Part shown: in pieces, positions 8,542 through 17,725 of the stretch
How positions within the stretch are numbered: the stretch's first letter is position 1
How the letters are laid out: the number at the start of each line of letters is the position of its first letter
Assembly: GCA_002748425.1 (NCBI GenBank)
Contig: PDSJ01000013.1
Span: 124,001-188,000, forward strand
Direction of reading: 5' to 3'
Length of the DNA stretch: 64,000 nucleotides
Source: a candidate division KSB3 bacterium
GTDB lineage: Bacteria > Moduliflexota > Moduliflexia > Moduliflexales > Moduliflexaceae
Position numbers and translations under genes: made by a program
Notes under the pieces: generated by a model
Told to the model about the DNA's origin: nothing
Databases searched by the model: none
Seen by the model: the letters and a program-made list of their open reading frames with translations, nothing else

Positions 8542-9444
8542 ATGCAACAGACTCACAAGATCACTAAAGGCGTCATCGCGGTCGCTGGTTCGGGAACCCG
8601 CTTCCTGCCGGCGACAAAATCACTGCCCAAAGAAATGCTGCCGATCGTAGACAGGCCAATCGTACACTATGTGGTGGAAGAAATGGTACAAGCCGGTATC
8701 ACGGATATTGTCTTCGTCACAAGAGCGGATAAAAAAGTCCTGGACGACTATTTCGATCGCAATTTTACTCTGGAATACGAGCTGAAGCAAGCCGGGAAAA
8801 CGAAATATCTCAAAGAGGTCGAACGCATTTCGCAAATGGCCAATTTCATCTCTATCCGGCAAAAAGGCCCATACGGAAACGGCACACCTGTTCTGAACGC
8901 TCAAAGCTTTGTGGGAGACGAGCCTTTTGTCTTTGCATTTGGAGACGATCTCGTCAAATCTGCGGTCTCTTTCACGAAACAACTTCTTGACAATTACGAG
9001 CACAATCAGTCCCTTGTCGTAGGTTGCCAGGAAGTCGAACCGGAAGAGGTGAGTTCTTACGGAATCATCAAACTCAGAGAAAACAGTGCGCTCATGGAGG
9101 TAGAAGGAATTGTTGAAAAGCCGAAACCGGAAGACGCGCCGTCGCGCCTGTCGAGCATCGGGCGTTTCATCCTGTTCCCTGAAATCTGCGAAATCCTCAA
9201 GGAATGCCCCCTGGGTAAAGGCGGCGAACTCTGGCTGACTGATGCAATTCAGGAATATATCAGACGTGGACACCGTGTCACGGCTCAAGCTGTCAACGGT
9301 GGACGCTGGTATACGACGGGCGATCCCCTGCACTTCCTGGAAGTCACGCTCGAATACGCCCTCGACCGCGAAGAATATGGACCGGCTTTACGGAAGCTGC
9401 TGCAACGTTACGTTCAACGAGAAAAAAGAAATCAGCGGCACTAA
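8542..9444 (+). CDS. galU: UTP-glucose-1-phosphate uridylyltransferase
   Basis: GalU makes UDP-glucose from UTP and glucose-1-phosphate, supplying the glycosyltransferases on both sides of the window. The 300 residues begin with a nucleotidyltransferase signature ending in FLPATKSLPKEMLPIVDRP, continue with the uridine-binding AFGDD, and keep the VEKP and GEIWL-like (GGELWLTDAIQ) motifs. Length is standard for bacterial GalU. It is the first gene of a plus-strand run with ytxJ and murJ, spaced 14 and 3 bases apart, consistent with an envelope-related operon. Confidence 0.96.
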   Translation: MQQTHKITKGVIAVAGSGTRFLPATKSLPKEMLPIVDRPIVHYVVEEMVQAGITDIVFVTRADKKVLDDYFDRNFTLEYELKQAGKTKYLKEVERISQMANFISIRQKGPYGNGTPVLNAQSFVGDEPFVFAFGDDLVKSAVSFTKQLLDNYEHNQSLVVGCQEVEPEEVSSYGIIKLRENSALMEVEGIVEKPKPEDAPSRLSSIGRFILFPEICEILKECPLGKGGELWLTDAIQEYIRRGHRVTAQAVNGGRWYTTGDPLHFLEVTLEYALDREEYGPALRKLLQRYVQREKRNQRH

Positions 9445-9458
9445 TAAGGATATATAGT

Positions 9459-9818
9459 ATGGGTCGAATTGAAACTCTTCATACGCTTACAGATTGGGAA
9501 AAGGCCACGCATAAGATTCCCGAACAGGGACTCCTGGTTTTTAAATTCAGCCCGCGATGTCCGATCAGTCTGAGGGTGGAACGCGATGTTGATGCCTGGT
9601 ACGAGCAGAGCCTTCAGGCACTGCATTGTCGCTGCGTCAAGGTCGATGTGGTCAATGCGCGGGCTTTGAGCCGGCATATTGCCCAGGAACTCTCCGTACC
9701 CCACGAGTCTCCGCAGGCGATTTTGCTCAGTTCGACACTGAACGTTCACTGGCATGATAGCCACCTCTCGATCAAAGGAAGCGTTCTGGATGCGCAACTT
9801 GCGAGCCTGAGCGTGTAA
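9459..9818 (+). CDS. ytxJ: Bacillithiol-system monothiol protein YtxJ-like (DUF2847)
   Basis: A 119-residue thioredoxin-fold protein. KFSPRCPISL carries a single Cys where thioredoxin has CxxC, and VDVVNARALSRHIAQELSV followed by HESPQAILL and VHWHDSHLSI matches B. subtilis YtxJ, the monothiol protein of bacillithiol redox control. It would reduce or accept mixed disulfides between proteins and bacillithiol in the cytoplasm. It is placed between galU and murJ with 3 bases to the latter, so it is co-transcribed with them. No bacillithiol synthesis gene is in the window, so the thiol partner is inferred. Confidence 0.85.
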   Translation: MGRIETLHTLTDWEKATHKIPEQGLLVFKFSPRCPISLRVERDVDAWYEQSLQALHCRCVKVDVVNARALSRHIAQELSVPHESPQAILLSSTLNVHWHDSHLSIKGSVLDAQLASLSV

Positions 9819-9821
9819 GCC

Positions 9822-11363
9822 ATGTCGTCTCGAAAACAGGTGACAAAAGCGGCTGGTGTAGTCGGTTTGGCCACGATGGCGACGCGGATTCTCGGCTTTG
9901 TACGCGATATGGTGATTGCCCTGCTTTTCGGAGCCAGCCTGGAAGCCGATGCCTTTTTCGTCGCGTTCCGGATTCCTAATATCCTGCGTCGCCTTGTCGG
10001 GGAAGGCGCTCTCACCGCAGCCTTTATTCCGGTTTTTATCGAAGAACGCCATCAGAGCGAAGAACGTGCCTGGGCGTTGACAAATACGGCGATCACGTTC
10101 CTTACCGTCATATTGCTGGCAATCGTGGTGTTGGGAATCATCGTAACGCCTTTGATCGTCAAAATAATTGCGCCTGGCTTTGAAGAGTCACCTGAAAAAT
10201 TTTCGCTCACAATCCGGCTGACCCGCATTACCTTTCCCTACATCTTTTTTATCAGCCTGGCAGCGCTGGCCATGGGAGTCTTAAACTCGCAGCAGCATTT
10301 CCTGTCATCAGCCTTAGCGCCGGCAATGCTCAATCTCACGTTAATCACCGGTGCCCTCTTTCTCTGTCCGCAGCTGGAGACACCAGTGATCGGCTTGGCA
10401 ATTGGGGTAATTGCAGGGGGCTTCCTCCAGTTGCTCTGCCAAATCCCGGCGCTCGTACGTCGCGGATTCCGCTATCGGATCAGTTTCGACTCTAGCAATC
10501 CGGCTGTGCGCAAGATCGGCCTCTTGTTGCTGCCAACCCTCTTCGGGCTTGCGGTACACCAAATCTCGATTTTTGTTAACACGAGGCTGGCATCCTTGTT
10601 GCCGGAAGGCAGCGTGTCATATCTATATTACGCGTATCGGCTGGTAGAATTTCCATTGGGGATTTTCGTTATGGCAGTCGCCACGGCAGTTCTTCCGACA
10701 ATGTCAGTTCAATCCGCCAAAGGTGACTACGCGCAAGTGCTCGATACGCTGAATTTTGCGCTGCGTCTGGTGCTGTGTATCAGCATTCCTTCCATGGCCG
10801 GACTGATTGTTCTGCGTGTCCCAATTATCACATGGCTTTTCGAACGCGGAGAATTCACTTCGGAGGCAACCCACGCGACAGCCCAAGCTTTGTTCTGCTA
10901 TGCGCTCGCACTTTTCCCGATTGCAAGCGGTCGGATTATTGTCCCAGTCTTCTATGCGCTCAAAGATACCTCAACGCCGGTAAAGTGCGCAACAGCTTCC
11001 GTAGGCGTAAATATTCTCTGCAGCCTGCTGCTCATGGGACCGATGAAGCACAACGGACTGGCACTTGCTACAAGCGTTTCATCCTTTTTTTACACGGTTC
11101 TGCTGGTACGACTCCTGCGAAACCGTCTGGGCAGCCTGGGGTGGCGGAGCCTTGCCGTGTCCGGCGCAAAGGCTCTTCTCGCCTCTCTGATAATGGGTGC
11201 ATGCTGTTATCCACTGGCAAACCGTGCCTCTCAGTATCCATTGATGCTTTTAGCCGCTATTTTCCTGGGTATGATGGTGTTCCTGATCTGCGTCTGGGTG
11301 CTGAAGCTCGAAGAGTTACACTTTCTGTACACTATGCTGCGTCAGCGCCTGAAGACACGCTGA
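9822..11363 (+). CDS. murJ: Lipid II flippase MurJ (MviN)
   Basis: MurJ moves lipid II across the cytoplasmic membrane for peptidoglycan synthesis. The 513-residue protein shows about fourteen hydrophobic segments. Diagnostic motifs are ATMATRILGFVRDM and DAFFVAFRIPNILRRLVGEGALTAAF near the N-terminus, and the later FERGEFT and YALKDTSTP blocks. The ATG lies 3 bases after the ytxJ stop, so translation is probably coupled. The gene is convergent with the isochorismatase-like gene, leaving only 29 bases between the stops. Confidence 0.96.
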   Translation: MSSRKQVTKAAGVVGLATMATRILGFVRDMVIALLFGASLEADAFFVAFRIPNILRRLVGEGALTAAFIPVFIEERHQSEERAWALTNTAITFLTVILLAIVVLGIIVTPLIVKIIAPGFEESPEKFSLTIRLTRITFPYIFFISLAALAMGVLNSQQHFLSSALAPAMLNLTLITGALFLCPQLETPVIGLAIGVIAGGFLQLLCQIPALVRRGFRYRISFDSSNPAVRKIGLLLLPTLFGLAVHQISIFVNTRLASLLPEGSVSYLYYAYRLVEFPLGIFVMAVATAVLPTMSVQSAKGDYAQVLDTLNFALRLVLCISIPSMAGLIVLRVPIITWLFERGEFTSEATHATAQALFCYALALFPIASGRIIVPVFYALKDTSTPVKCATASVGVNILCSLLLMGPMKHNGLALATSVSSFFYTVLLVRLLRNRLGSLGWRSLAVSGAKALLASLIMGACCYPLANRASQYPLMLLAAIFLGMMVFLICVWVLKLEELHFLYTMLRQRLKTR

Positions 11364-11392
11364 GACTGATGATTTGCGATGAACGGTCATCA

Positions 11393-11932
11393 TCATTTCA
11401 CAATCTTGAGAATCTCCTTAAACTCATCTCCTTCAGCGACTTTCACCATCTCAAACAGCGCCATTTCAACACTGGTCACGACAACGCCGGAGTCCTTCAT
11501 ACGTTCCAGACCTGCCTGCATATTCTCGGCAGTTCTCGACGAGACACAATCCTTCACCACCTGAACCTCGTAGCCCAGGCTGCATAAATCTGCAGCCGTC
11601 TGAAACACACAAACGTGCGCTTCAATCCCGGCAAGCAGAACTTGCCCGCATTGAACTTGTTTGAGCTGCTTGACGAACTGATGCTGACCGCAACAACTGA
11701 AGCAGCGTTTTTCTATTGCTTCCACCCCGGATAACAGCTCACAAAGTTCAGGAAGGGTCTGCCCGAGTCCTCGAGGATTTTGCTCGGTCCAGAGGAGCGG
11801 GCTGTTGAGAACTCTTATCCCCCTGACAAGCTTTTGCAGGTTGATCAGAAGCGCCTCTTTCCCATGCATCGCCTGAAACAATCGCTCCTGAATATCAATG
11901 AGAACAAGCACTGTATTCTTACGCTCTAACAC
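11393..11932 (-). CDS. Isochorismatase-like cysteine hydrolase (YcaC type)
   Basis: A 179-residue cytoplasmic hydrolase of the isochorismatase/nicotinamidase fold. Asp in VLVLIDIQERL near the N-terminus and Cys in LAGIEAHVCVFQTA are two catalytic-triad residues, and the GIEAHVC block is typical of the YcaC subgroup. Substrate is unknown; family members hydrolyse amides or carbamates. It lies 17 bases downstream of the phosphoesterase gene on the same strand, so the two may be co-transcribed, without an evident functional link. Confidence 0.87.
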   Translation of the reverse strand: MLERKNTVLVLIDIQERLFQAMHGKEALLINLQKLVRGIRVLNSPLLWTEQNPRGLGQTLPELCELLSGVEAIEKRCFSCCGQHQFVKQLKQVQCGQVLLAGIEAHVCVFQTAADLCSLGYEVQVVKDCVSSRTAENMQAGLERMKDSGVVVTSVEMALFEMVKVAEGDEFKEILKIVK

Positions 11933-11949
11933 GGTATCAAACTCCTTCT

Positions 11950-12684
11950 TTACCTTCCATGGGCGAGACGCTCGATCAGAAACGCGGGTAAATTCGCCTC
12001 TGCCATTTTTTGCTGAGTTTTTTTGACGTCATAGGGCAAACGTTTGACTTCGATCTGCTGTCGTTCGGTATCGTATGTAGCATAAGCTGCTTGCGGATAG
12101 CCGTCACGTGGCTGCCCGACGCTTCCATCATTGACAATATACTTACAATTTTCTTTCACGGTCAGTGAAAGTTCGGGCCTCCGATCATACGAGACATGTC
12201 CTCGTTCATCTTGCTCAAAAAATACCGGCTGGTGGGAGTGACCGATAAAACACACATGTTCTTCAAAATGCTGCAGATAGTAGCGTCCTTCAAGAGGATT
12301 AAAAATGTAATCCCAATGCCAGGGATTTAAAGGCGTGGAATGAACGCATAACACATCCCCGAACGTTTCCTGAAACGGATAAGCTGACAGGCACGCCAGA
12401 TTTTCATCACTCATGACCTGCCTGGTCCAAAGCACGGCAGTCTTTGCATACTGATTAAAGTAGGTAATATCCGTCAAGCCCAGAACAGCGTGATCATGGT
12501 TTCCCATCACAACGACGTCAGCGTATCGATCGACCAGTTCGACACACTCATTCGGGTTCGGACCATAGCCCACAACATCTCCAAGACATATCACCTTATC
12601 CGGCGCAAAATGTTCGATCTGCGCCAGAACAACGTTCAACGCTTCAACATTTCCATGAATATCGGAAAAGAAAAAATATTTCAC
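11950..12684 (-). CDS. Calcineurin-like metallophosphoesterase (YfcE family)
   Basis: A 244-residue soluble phosphoesterase. All five metal-binding blocks are present in order: FSDIHGN, LGDVVGYGP, MGNHDHAV, CVHSTP and IGHSHQP. This family hydrolyses phosphodiesters with Mn or Fe; substrates of uncharacterised members are unknown. A perfect TATAAT stands about 50 bases upstream of the start on the minus strand (12737-12742), but the nearest TTGACT is 23 bases further, too far for a standard promoter. Confidence 0.9.
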   Translation of the reverse strand: MKYFFFSDIHGNVEALNVVLAQIEHFAPDKVICLGDVVGYGPNPNECVELVDRYADVVVMGNHDHAVLGLTDITYFNQYAKTAVLWTRQVMSDENLACLSAYPFQETFGDVLCVHSTPLNPWHWDYIFNPLEGRYYLQHFEEHVCFIGHSHQPVFFEQDERGHVSYDRRPELSLTVKENCKYIVNDGSVGQPRDGYPQAAYATYDTERQQIEVKRLPYDVKKTQQKMAEANLPAFLIERLAHGR

Positions 12685-12911
12685 AGTTCAGCCTATGATA
12701 GAAAAAATGTTCGCGGAAGTTCAAGCTTGCGTTCTCATTATACATCACTTCGACCTCAGAGGGAAAGTCAATTTATTTTTTTAGGTTTTTTCTATTTCTT
12801 AACCAAAACCTTACACCCCAAATATACATAAAACGCGCAGAAAACAACGACAGATCGAGGCGTTGGAACTGCACAACTTATGAAGCAACAAGACTCCCGC
12901 TGCCCAGAATA

Positions 12912-13724
12912 TCAATTATGCACGTGCAGCGATTCGCGCAATTTCACGATTGCCGCTTCTTTGATCTGCCGGACGCGCTCGCGGGTAATCCCAAAAACCT
13001 GACCAATTTCTTTTAAGGTTTTTGGCTCTTCGTTTTTTAAGCCGTAATACATTTCAATAATCGTCCGTTCGCGTCCGCTCAGCTCCGAGAGTGAGCGGAA
13101 TATGATGTCTTGATCTACTTTTTGCAAGACCACGCAGTCCGGGCGTTTGGTTTCATCTTCAGAGATAAAATCGATGAAGGTACTGCTCGTATCATCAGCA
13201 GCCAGAGGCGCATCGAGTGACAGGTAAGGATAATGGGCATTGAGTTTCCGTTTAATCCCCTCAATTTTTTTCTCGATATGCCGAATCGTCTCTGTGTCAG
13301 TGTCATACAAGCGAAGCTGACTTGACAGCTGACTTAAGCAGCGATTCTGTTTTAACAGCGAGAGTACACGTTTAATGGGAATTCTGACAATTTTCGATTT
13401 GTCGGCCAGCGCCTGAAAAATTTGTCGCTTGATCAACCAACTTGCATAGGAGGAAAATTTTACGCCTCGATTCTCGTCAAACTGCCCGATCGCATTCATC
13501 AACCCGATGTTACCCTCATTAATGAGATCTGAAAGCGGCAGACCGAGATGTTGATACTTTTTCGCAATGCTCACGACAAAGCGAAGATTTGAGGTGACGA
13601 GCTTTTCTGCTGCGGCATCAGAGCCTTGACGACACTCTTTTATTAAAGACACTTCATCATCATGTGATAAAAGCGGGTAATTTCTAATATCTCGTAAATA
13701 CGGAGCTAACGTCGTACTGTTCAT
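12912..13724 (-). CDS. RNA polymerase sigma-70 family factor, RpoD/RpoS-like group
   Basis: A 270-residue sigma factor carrying regions 2, 3 and 4 but no long N-terminal region 1.1, so it is a group 2-type (RpoS-like) factor rather than the housekeeping one. Region 1.2/2 is APYLRDIRNYPLLSHDDE and SDLINEGNIGLMNAI; region 2.4 is KFSSYASWLIKRQIFQAL; region 4.2 is LKEIGQVFGITRERVRQIKEAA. The track starts at 13739, but the ATG at 13724 has GGGAGG directly upstream and begins at the family's usual position. Probable targets are stress or stationary-phase genes, which is inference. A good promoter lies upstream. Confidence 0.93.
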   Translation of the reverse strand: MNSTTLAPYLRDIRNYPLLSHDDEVSLIKECRQGSDAAAEKLVTSNLRFVVSIAKKYQHLGLPLSDLINEGNIGLMNAIGQFDENRGVKFSSYASWLIKRQIFQALADKSKIVRIPIKRVLSLLKQNRCLSQLSSQLRLYDTDTETIRHIEKKIEGIKRKLNAHYPYLSLDAPLAADDTSSTFIDFISEDETKRPDCVVLQKVDQDIIFRSLSELSGRERTIIEMYYGLKNEEPKTLKEIGQVFGITRERVRQIKEAAIVKLRESLHVHN

Positions 13725-14244
13725 ATGACCTCCCACCATACTGTCTATAGAGGATCTTAATTAGAAAATAAGACCTTTTTAGTCCACAATTTTCCAATAA
13801 CATATATCAAAATAGTCTCGCTGTCAAGGCTTGGAGAAAAAGATTACAAAAAACATGAAAAAATTTCATGCCGACGACGGCATGCGAGGGGGACTCTGCT
13901 GCTGAGACATGGGGCCTTCCCCACAAGGTTCGTGGCGAGCGAGCGCTGTGCAGCTGAAATCGATGGCTCCTGAGTTCTGGCGCTGGAGGGCTCGTATTGT
14001 ACAGCAGGAAGGGCTTCTAAAAATTACTTATACACTTTTCAAGCGTGTCGGTAAAAATAATAAAAAAATGCCTTGACTGGACATGGCGCGTGTTGGGGAC
14101 GATAATATCGTCACGCGCCTGAAGCTGTCTCCGGTCTCCAGGGACAGCCACTTTCAATGATTTTTCGAAAGAGGCCCTTCTACTTGATCGACACATCCTG
14201 ACGTTTCGGTGATGCTGCCGCATACACAGAGGGCATAAGAGCTT
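13725..14244. other. Intergenic region upstream of the sigma factor and Usp-fusion genes
   Basis: This 520-base stretch between divergent genes holds the sigma-factor promoter near its left end. The rest shows no ORF, tRNA fold or riboswitch core that I can recognise. The start of the plus-strand gene at 14245 lacks a clear Shine-Dalgarno and no consensus promoter facing it is visible. Confidence 0.4.
13799..13827 (-). promoter_or_regulatory. Sigma-70-type promoter of the sigma factor gene
   Basis: On the minus strand TTGACA (13822-13827) is followed by exactly 17 bases and TATGTT (13799-13804). The -35 is perfect and the -10 matches four of six. The distance to the chosen ATG is about 75 bases. 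Confidence 0.65.
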
Positions 14245-16410
14245 ATGAGAGAAAGGGATCATTTCACGACTGACAACGGCCTGTATGGTTTCGACTATCA
14301 GGCCGCGCTTCAGGATTTTCGCAAGGCCCGCCGGCGAGCCTCGCTGGAACAAGTGTTTGCTTTTCTGAGAGGGCGTTCAAACGATTTATTATCCTATGAA
14401 GATATCCGCAAACAGCTCAAAGCCACCGGTATGTCGACAGGACGCCTGGCAGAAATTCCCCTTGATGCGATTGTCGGAAGTGTGGGACGCTACAAGGATT
14501 TTACCAGAAGCTTCATGCCGCGCAACGACAGCGATCAGCAGCGCTGGGCAAAGGTTAAGAGTATTGCCACAGGGCTGGAAGGGCTTCCACCGATTGAGGT
14601 TTACCAGATCGGTGATGTCTATTTTGTTCTGGACGGAAATCATCGTGTTTCAGTGGCCCGTCGACTTGGAGCCAAAACCATCGAAGCGTACGTCATCACC
14701 ATCAAGACGAAAGTGTCGATTTCGCCTGGTGTCGAATGTGAAGAGCTCCAGCAAAAAGCAGAATATGCCGATTTCTTCAGTAAAACGAACCTGGACGTTC
14801 TCCGGCCGGGCGCCGATTTGACTATGACCCTTGTCGGCCGCTATCGCTCCCTTGAAGAGCAGATCGAAGAACACCGCTACTTTATGGGGATCGAACACAA
14901 GCGGGAAATCCCCTATAACGAAGCCGTGATGAATTGGTATGATACGATCTATCTTCCGGTGGCCGGAGCGATCGAAAAGCGTGCTCTTTTAAAAAACTTC
15001 CCTGGTCGAACGCTGACGGACCTGTATTCATTAATTTCAGAGTATCGGGCAGCCATCCGCGAAGGTAACGTACAATATTTTGAAGAGCACATGGCGGAAA
15101 TTCTGGAAAAACTTCCACTGGTTCCAGATATCGCTCTGGATGAACTTATTCTTAATACCGAATACATTGATTTCGCAGAGCATACGCACCTCGAAACAAT
15201 CAGGCCCGAGGCGGACTTACGCGTCACTGCCCCCGGGAAATATGCCATCCTGGAAGAGCACATCACCGTCCACAGACATTTCCTCGGCAAAGAGCAACAG
15301 CGTGAAATCCCTTTTGAAGAGGCTGTTGCTCACTGGTACGACGCAGTGTATATGCCGATGATCTACACGATCAGACGTCTTGGGATGTTACGGGATTTTC
15401 CCACTCGGACCGAGGCGGATCTCTACCTGTGGATTTCTGAACACCGAGAGGAGCTGGAACACAAACTTGGATGGAAAATTCTGCCGGAAAAAGCCGCCAG
15501 TGACCTGACTGCAAGTTACAGCAATACTCCGGAACGCCTCATTTCAAGGATTGGAGAAAAAGTTTACGATGCGGTGACACTGGATGAATTCGAATCCGGC
15601 CCTCCCCCCGGAGTCTGGCGTAAAGAGGATCTCCAACGAGGCAACGAACGGCTTTTTGAGAGTATTCTGCTGCCTGTCAGCGGCCGGGAGAGCAGTTGGG
15701 CGGCATTGGAACAGGCATGTATGCTGGCACGCCAGCGAGGACAGTATCTCTGTGGCTTGCATGTGATTCCCCCAGGCGACGAAGCTGCCAGGGTCAATGC
15801 CGTAAAGGTGCAGGTCGAATTCGACAGCCGCTGTAGAGTACAACGTGTGGAAGGAGCTTTGACGATCCAGGAAGGTGACTTCGCTCGTAAAGTCTGCGAG
15901 CTGTCACGCTGGACAGATTTGGTGATCGTGAATGTCGTCCGTCCACCGGGGACCAATCCTTTTCTGAGATTTAAGTCCGGTCTGCGAACAATCCTGTGGC
16001 GCTGTTCACGCCCCGTGCTGGCTGTGCCTCAATGCTGCTCTGACATCCGGCGTCTCATCCTGGCCTATGACGGCAGCCCGAAAGCCGACGAAGCGCTTTT
16101 TGTCGGCGCCTATATGGCAAGCACCCGGCAGCTTGATCTGGTCGTGATCACGGTGGAAGAAAGCGGGCACGCAAATTTAACTGTGCTGGCACAGGCAAAG
16201 GAATATCTTATGCGGCGCCACGTGAAGGCCGAGTATGTGAGGACATCCGGTAATGTGAGTAACATGATTCTGAGGGCTGTGGAAAACTATCAGGGGGATT
16301 TGATCGTTATGGGAGGCTATAGCCGCAGCCCAATGCTTGAAATGGTTCTTGGCAGCACTGTCGATCACATCCTCCAGAATGCTGAAATCCCGGTGTTAAT
16401 CTGCCGCTAA
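14245..16410 (+). CDS. ParB-like domain / tandem repeat / double universal-stress-protein fusion
   Basis: A 721-residue protein in three parts. Residues about 1-160 contain LPPIEVYQIGDVYFVLDGNH and RVSVARRLGAKTIEAYV, a ParB/sulfiredoxin-like nucleotide-binding fold. Residues about 174-278 and 307-410 are two copies of one repeat: YADFFSKTNLDVLRPGADL against YIDFAEHTHLETIRPEADL, each ending in a block like EIPYNEAVMNWYDTIYLP. The C-terminus (about 475-721) is two Usp domains; the second keeps ILAYDGSPKADEAL and a GSTVDHILQ ATP-loop remnant. Usp domains usually bind ATP and respond to stress or energy state, and the ParB-like part suggests a nucleotide-dependent regulator. No signal peptide or membrane segment is present. 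The biochemical role is unknown. Confidence 0.75.
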   Translation: MRERDHFTTDNGLYGFDYQAALQDFRKARRRASLEQVFAFLRGRSNDLLSYEDIRKQLKATGMSTGRLAEIPLDAIVGSVGRYKDFTRSFMPRNDSDQQRWAKVKSIATGLEGLPPIEVYQIGDVYFVLDGNHRVSVARRLGAKTIEAYVITIKTKVSISPGVECEELQQKAEYADFFSKTNLDVLRPGADLTMTLVGRYRSLEEQIEEHRYFMGIEHKREIPYNEAVMNWYDTIYLPVAGAIEKRALLKNFPGRTLTDLYSLISEYRAAIREGNVQYFEEHMAEILEKLPLVPDIALDELILNTEYIDFAEHTHLETIRPEADLRVTAPGKYAILEEHITVHRHFLGKEQQREIPFEEAVAHWYDAVYMPMIYTIRRLGMLRDFPTRTEADLYLWISEHREELEHKLGWKILPEKAASDLTASYSNTPERLISRIGEKVYDAVTLDEFESGPPPGVWRKEDLQRGNERLFESILLPVSGRESSWAALEQACMLARQRGQYLCGLHVIPPGDEAARVNAVKVQVEFDSRCRVQRVEGALTIQEGDFARKVCELSRWTDLVIVNVVRPPGTNPFLRFKSGLRTILWRCSRPVLAVPQCCSDIRRLILAYDGSPKADEALFVGAYMASTRQLDLVVITVEESGHANLTVLAQAKEYLMRRHVKAEYVRTSGNVSNMILRAVENYQGDLIVMGGYSRSPMLEMVLGSTVDHILQNAEIPVLICR

Positions 16411-16581
16411 ACAGTGGAAGCAGCGTCACACGATCAGAGAGCACCATCGCTTCACACAGGCTTTCCGCAAGCGACATGCTCCGAACTGCGTCTCAAAGGC
16501 TGGCAATATGGATTCCCGAGAGTCCATTATATGTATTTTTATCTTGACATGCAGCAACTCTTCATAAGGGTCGAGTCTCGA

Positions 16582-16614
16582 GCCCAAGTAAAATAGAATA
16601 GCTGACACTTGGGC
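16582..16614. repeat. 8-bp inverted repeat upstream of dapA-like pseudogene
   Basis: GCCCAAGT (16582-16589) and ACTTGGGC (16607-16614) are perfect reverse complements 17 bases apart. They lie about 170 bases after the Usp-fusion stop and 76 bases before the dapA-like start. No T-run follows, so an operator or Rho-assisted terminator are both possible. Confidence 0.4.
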
Positions 16615-16689
16615 GCTACCGACAAGAAAACAAAGCAGGCCGGGGAATGACAAGAGCCCCGGGTACATCAACAAAAGGATGGGTTTGGC

Positions 16690-17632
16690 ATGGGAGCAAA
16701 GAAACAACAACTGCTTTACGGGGTCACGACTGCGATGGTGACGCTGCTTGATAATGCCGACAGGATCGATATCGCGGCAACCAGGCGCTTCACAGAATTT
16801 TTGATTGAAAAAGGGGTTCACTGCCTCTATCCTCTGGGAACCACTGGCGAGATGTTCCGTCTTTCCACAAGCGAGCGAAAAAACGTCGCCGAGACGGTTA
16901 TTCAGCAGACACATGGACGTGTCCCTGTCTATATCCATGTTGGGGCAATGTCACAGACTGACGTTTTTGAATTGGCCGCACATGCGGTGAAAACAGGGGC
17001 TGATGGAAATCGGGGTCGTGACACCTGCCTATTTTCCAGCAACTCCTCAAGAAATTACCGAGTTTTATAACGCCCTGTTGGCATCACTCCCTCAAAATTA
17101 TCCTGTCTATCTTTACAATATTCCACAGTTGACAGCAAATGATCTGCCTGCTGCGATTGTTGCAGATCTTGCCGACCGCTGGCCCAATATTGTCGGGATC
17201 AAATACAGTTGGCCGGATTTTCGACGCACTGCTGAATACACACGTGTACGGAACGGCAACTTTTCTGTGATGCACGGCTCGGACGCTCTGTTACCTGCCA
17301 TTATGTCACTTGGATGCGACGGAACGATTTCAGGAGTCTCTTCGGCCTATCCTGAGCCTTTTATCGCCATGTATGACGAGATCGTCCAGAACGACTGGAG
17401 CACTGCGCTGTTTCATCAGCACTTTGCCGACGACTACGCCAACATCCTCAAAAACGGTCGTAATATGGCCTATTTCAAGGCTGCCCTCCAATACCGGGGC
17501 ATCATCGACGACTATCGGATGCGCACTCCTCAGCTCTCACTGACACAGAGCGAAACAGACGCATTGTACGCACAACTCAAAGAGATTGATGCCAGGTATG
17601 CGGAAAAGAAACGCTGTGCCGGCCTCGTGTGA
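16690..17632 (+). pseudogene. DapA/NanA-family lyase, split by a one-base frameshift
   Basis: Two overlapping ORFs (16690-17070 and 17003-17632) together encode one dihydrodipicolinate synthase/N-acetylneuraminate lyase family protein. The first half ends correctly at AVKTGAD, then reads into junk; the second frame begins with IGVVTPAYF, exactly the next family block. Removing one A from the AAA at 17007-17009 restores about 313 residues, normal for the family. The phosphate-binding PLGTTGE, the YLYNIPQ tyrosine block and the Schiff-base Lys in VGIKYSW are all intact. The gene is therefore freshly broken, or the extra A is a sequencing or assembly error. It is isolated, so its aldolase substrate (DHDPS, sialic acid or keto-deoxy sugar acid) is unknown. 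Confidence 0.87.
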
Positions 17633-17725
17633 TCGACTGCTGCTTCCCGGCTCTCCCCTGATGTGGGCACAAAATTCGAACTGCGCCCGATCGCCAAAGC
17701 TATGACTGTGCGTATGCCGCTCCAC

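Noticed and set aside
8620-9333. 237-codon minus-strand ORF
   Set aside because: Antisense shadow of galU.
9441-10052. 203-codon minus-strand ORF
   Set aside because: It is antisense to ytxJ and murJ, which have clear family motifs; its translation has no domain pattern.
13740-14244. Possible tRNA or small RNA in the gap before the Usp-fusion gene
   Set aside because: No cloverleaf, T-loop or terminator-like structure could be found by eye.
16544-16572. TTGACA upstream of the dapA-like pseudogene as a promoter
   Set aside because: No -10 hexamer at 16-19 bases; CATAAG lies only 13 bases away.
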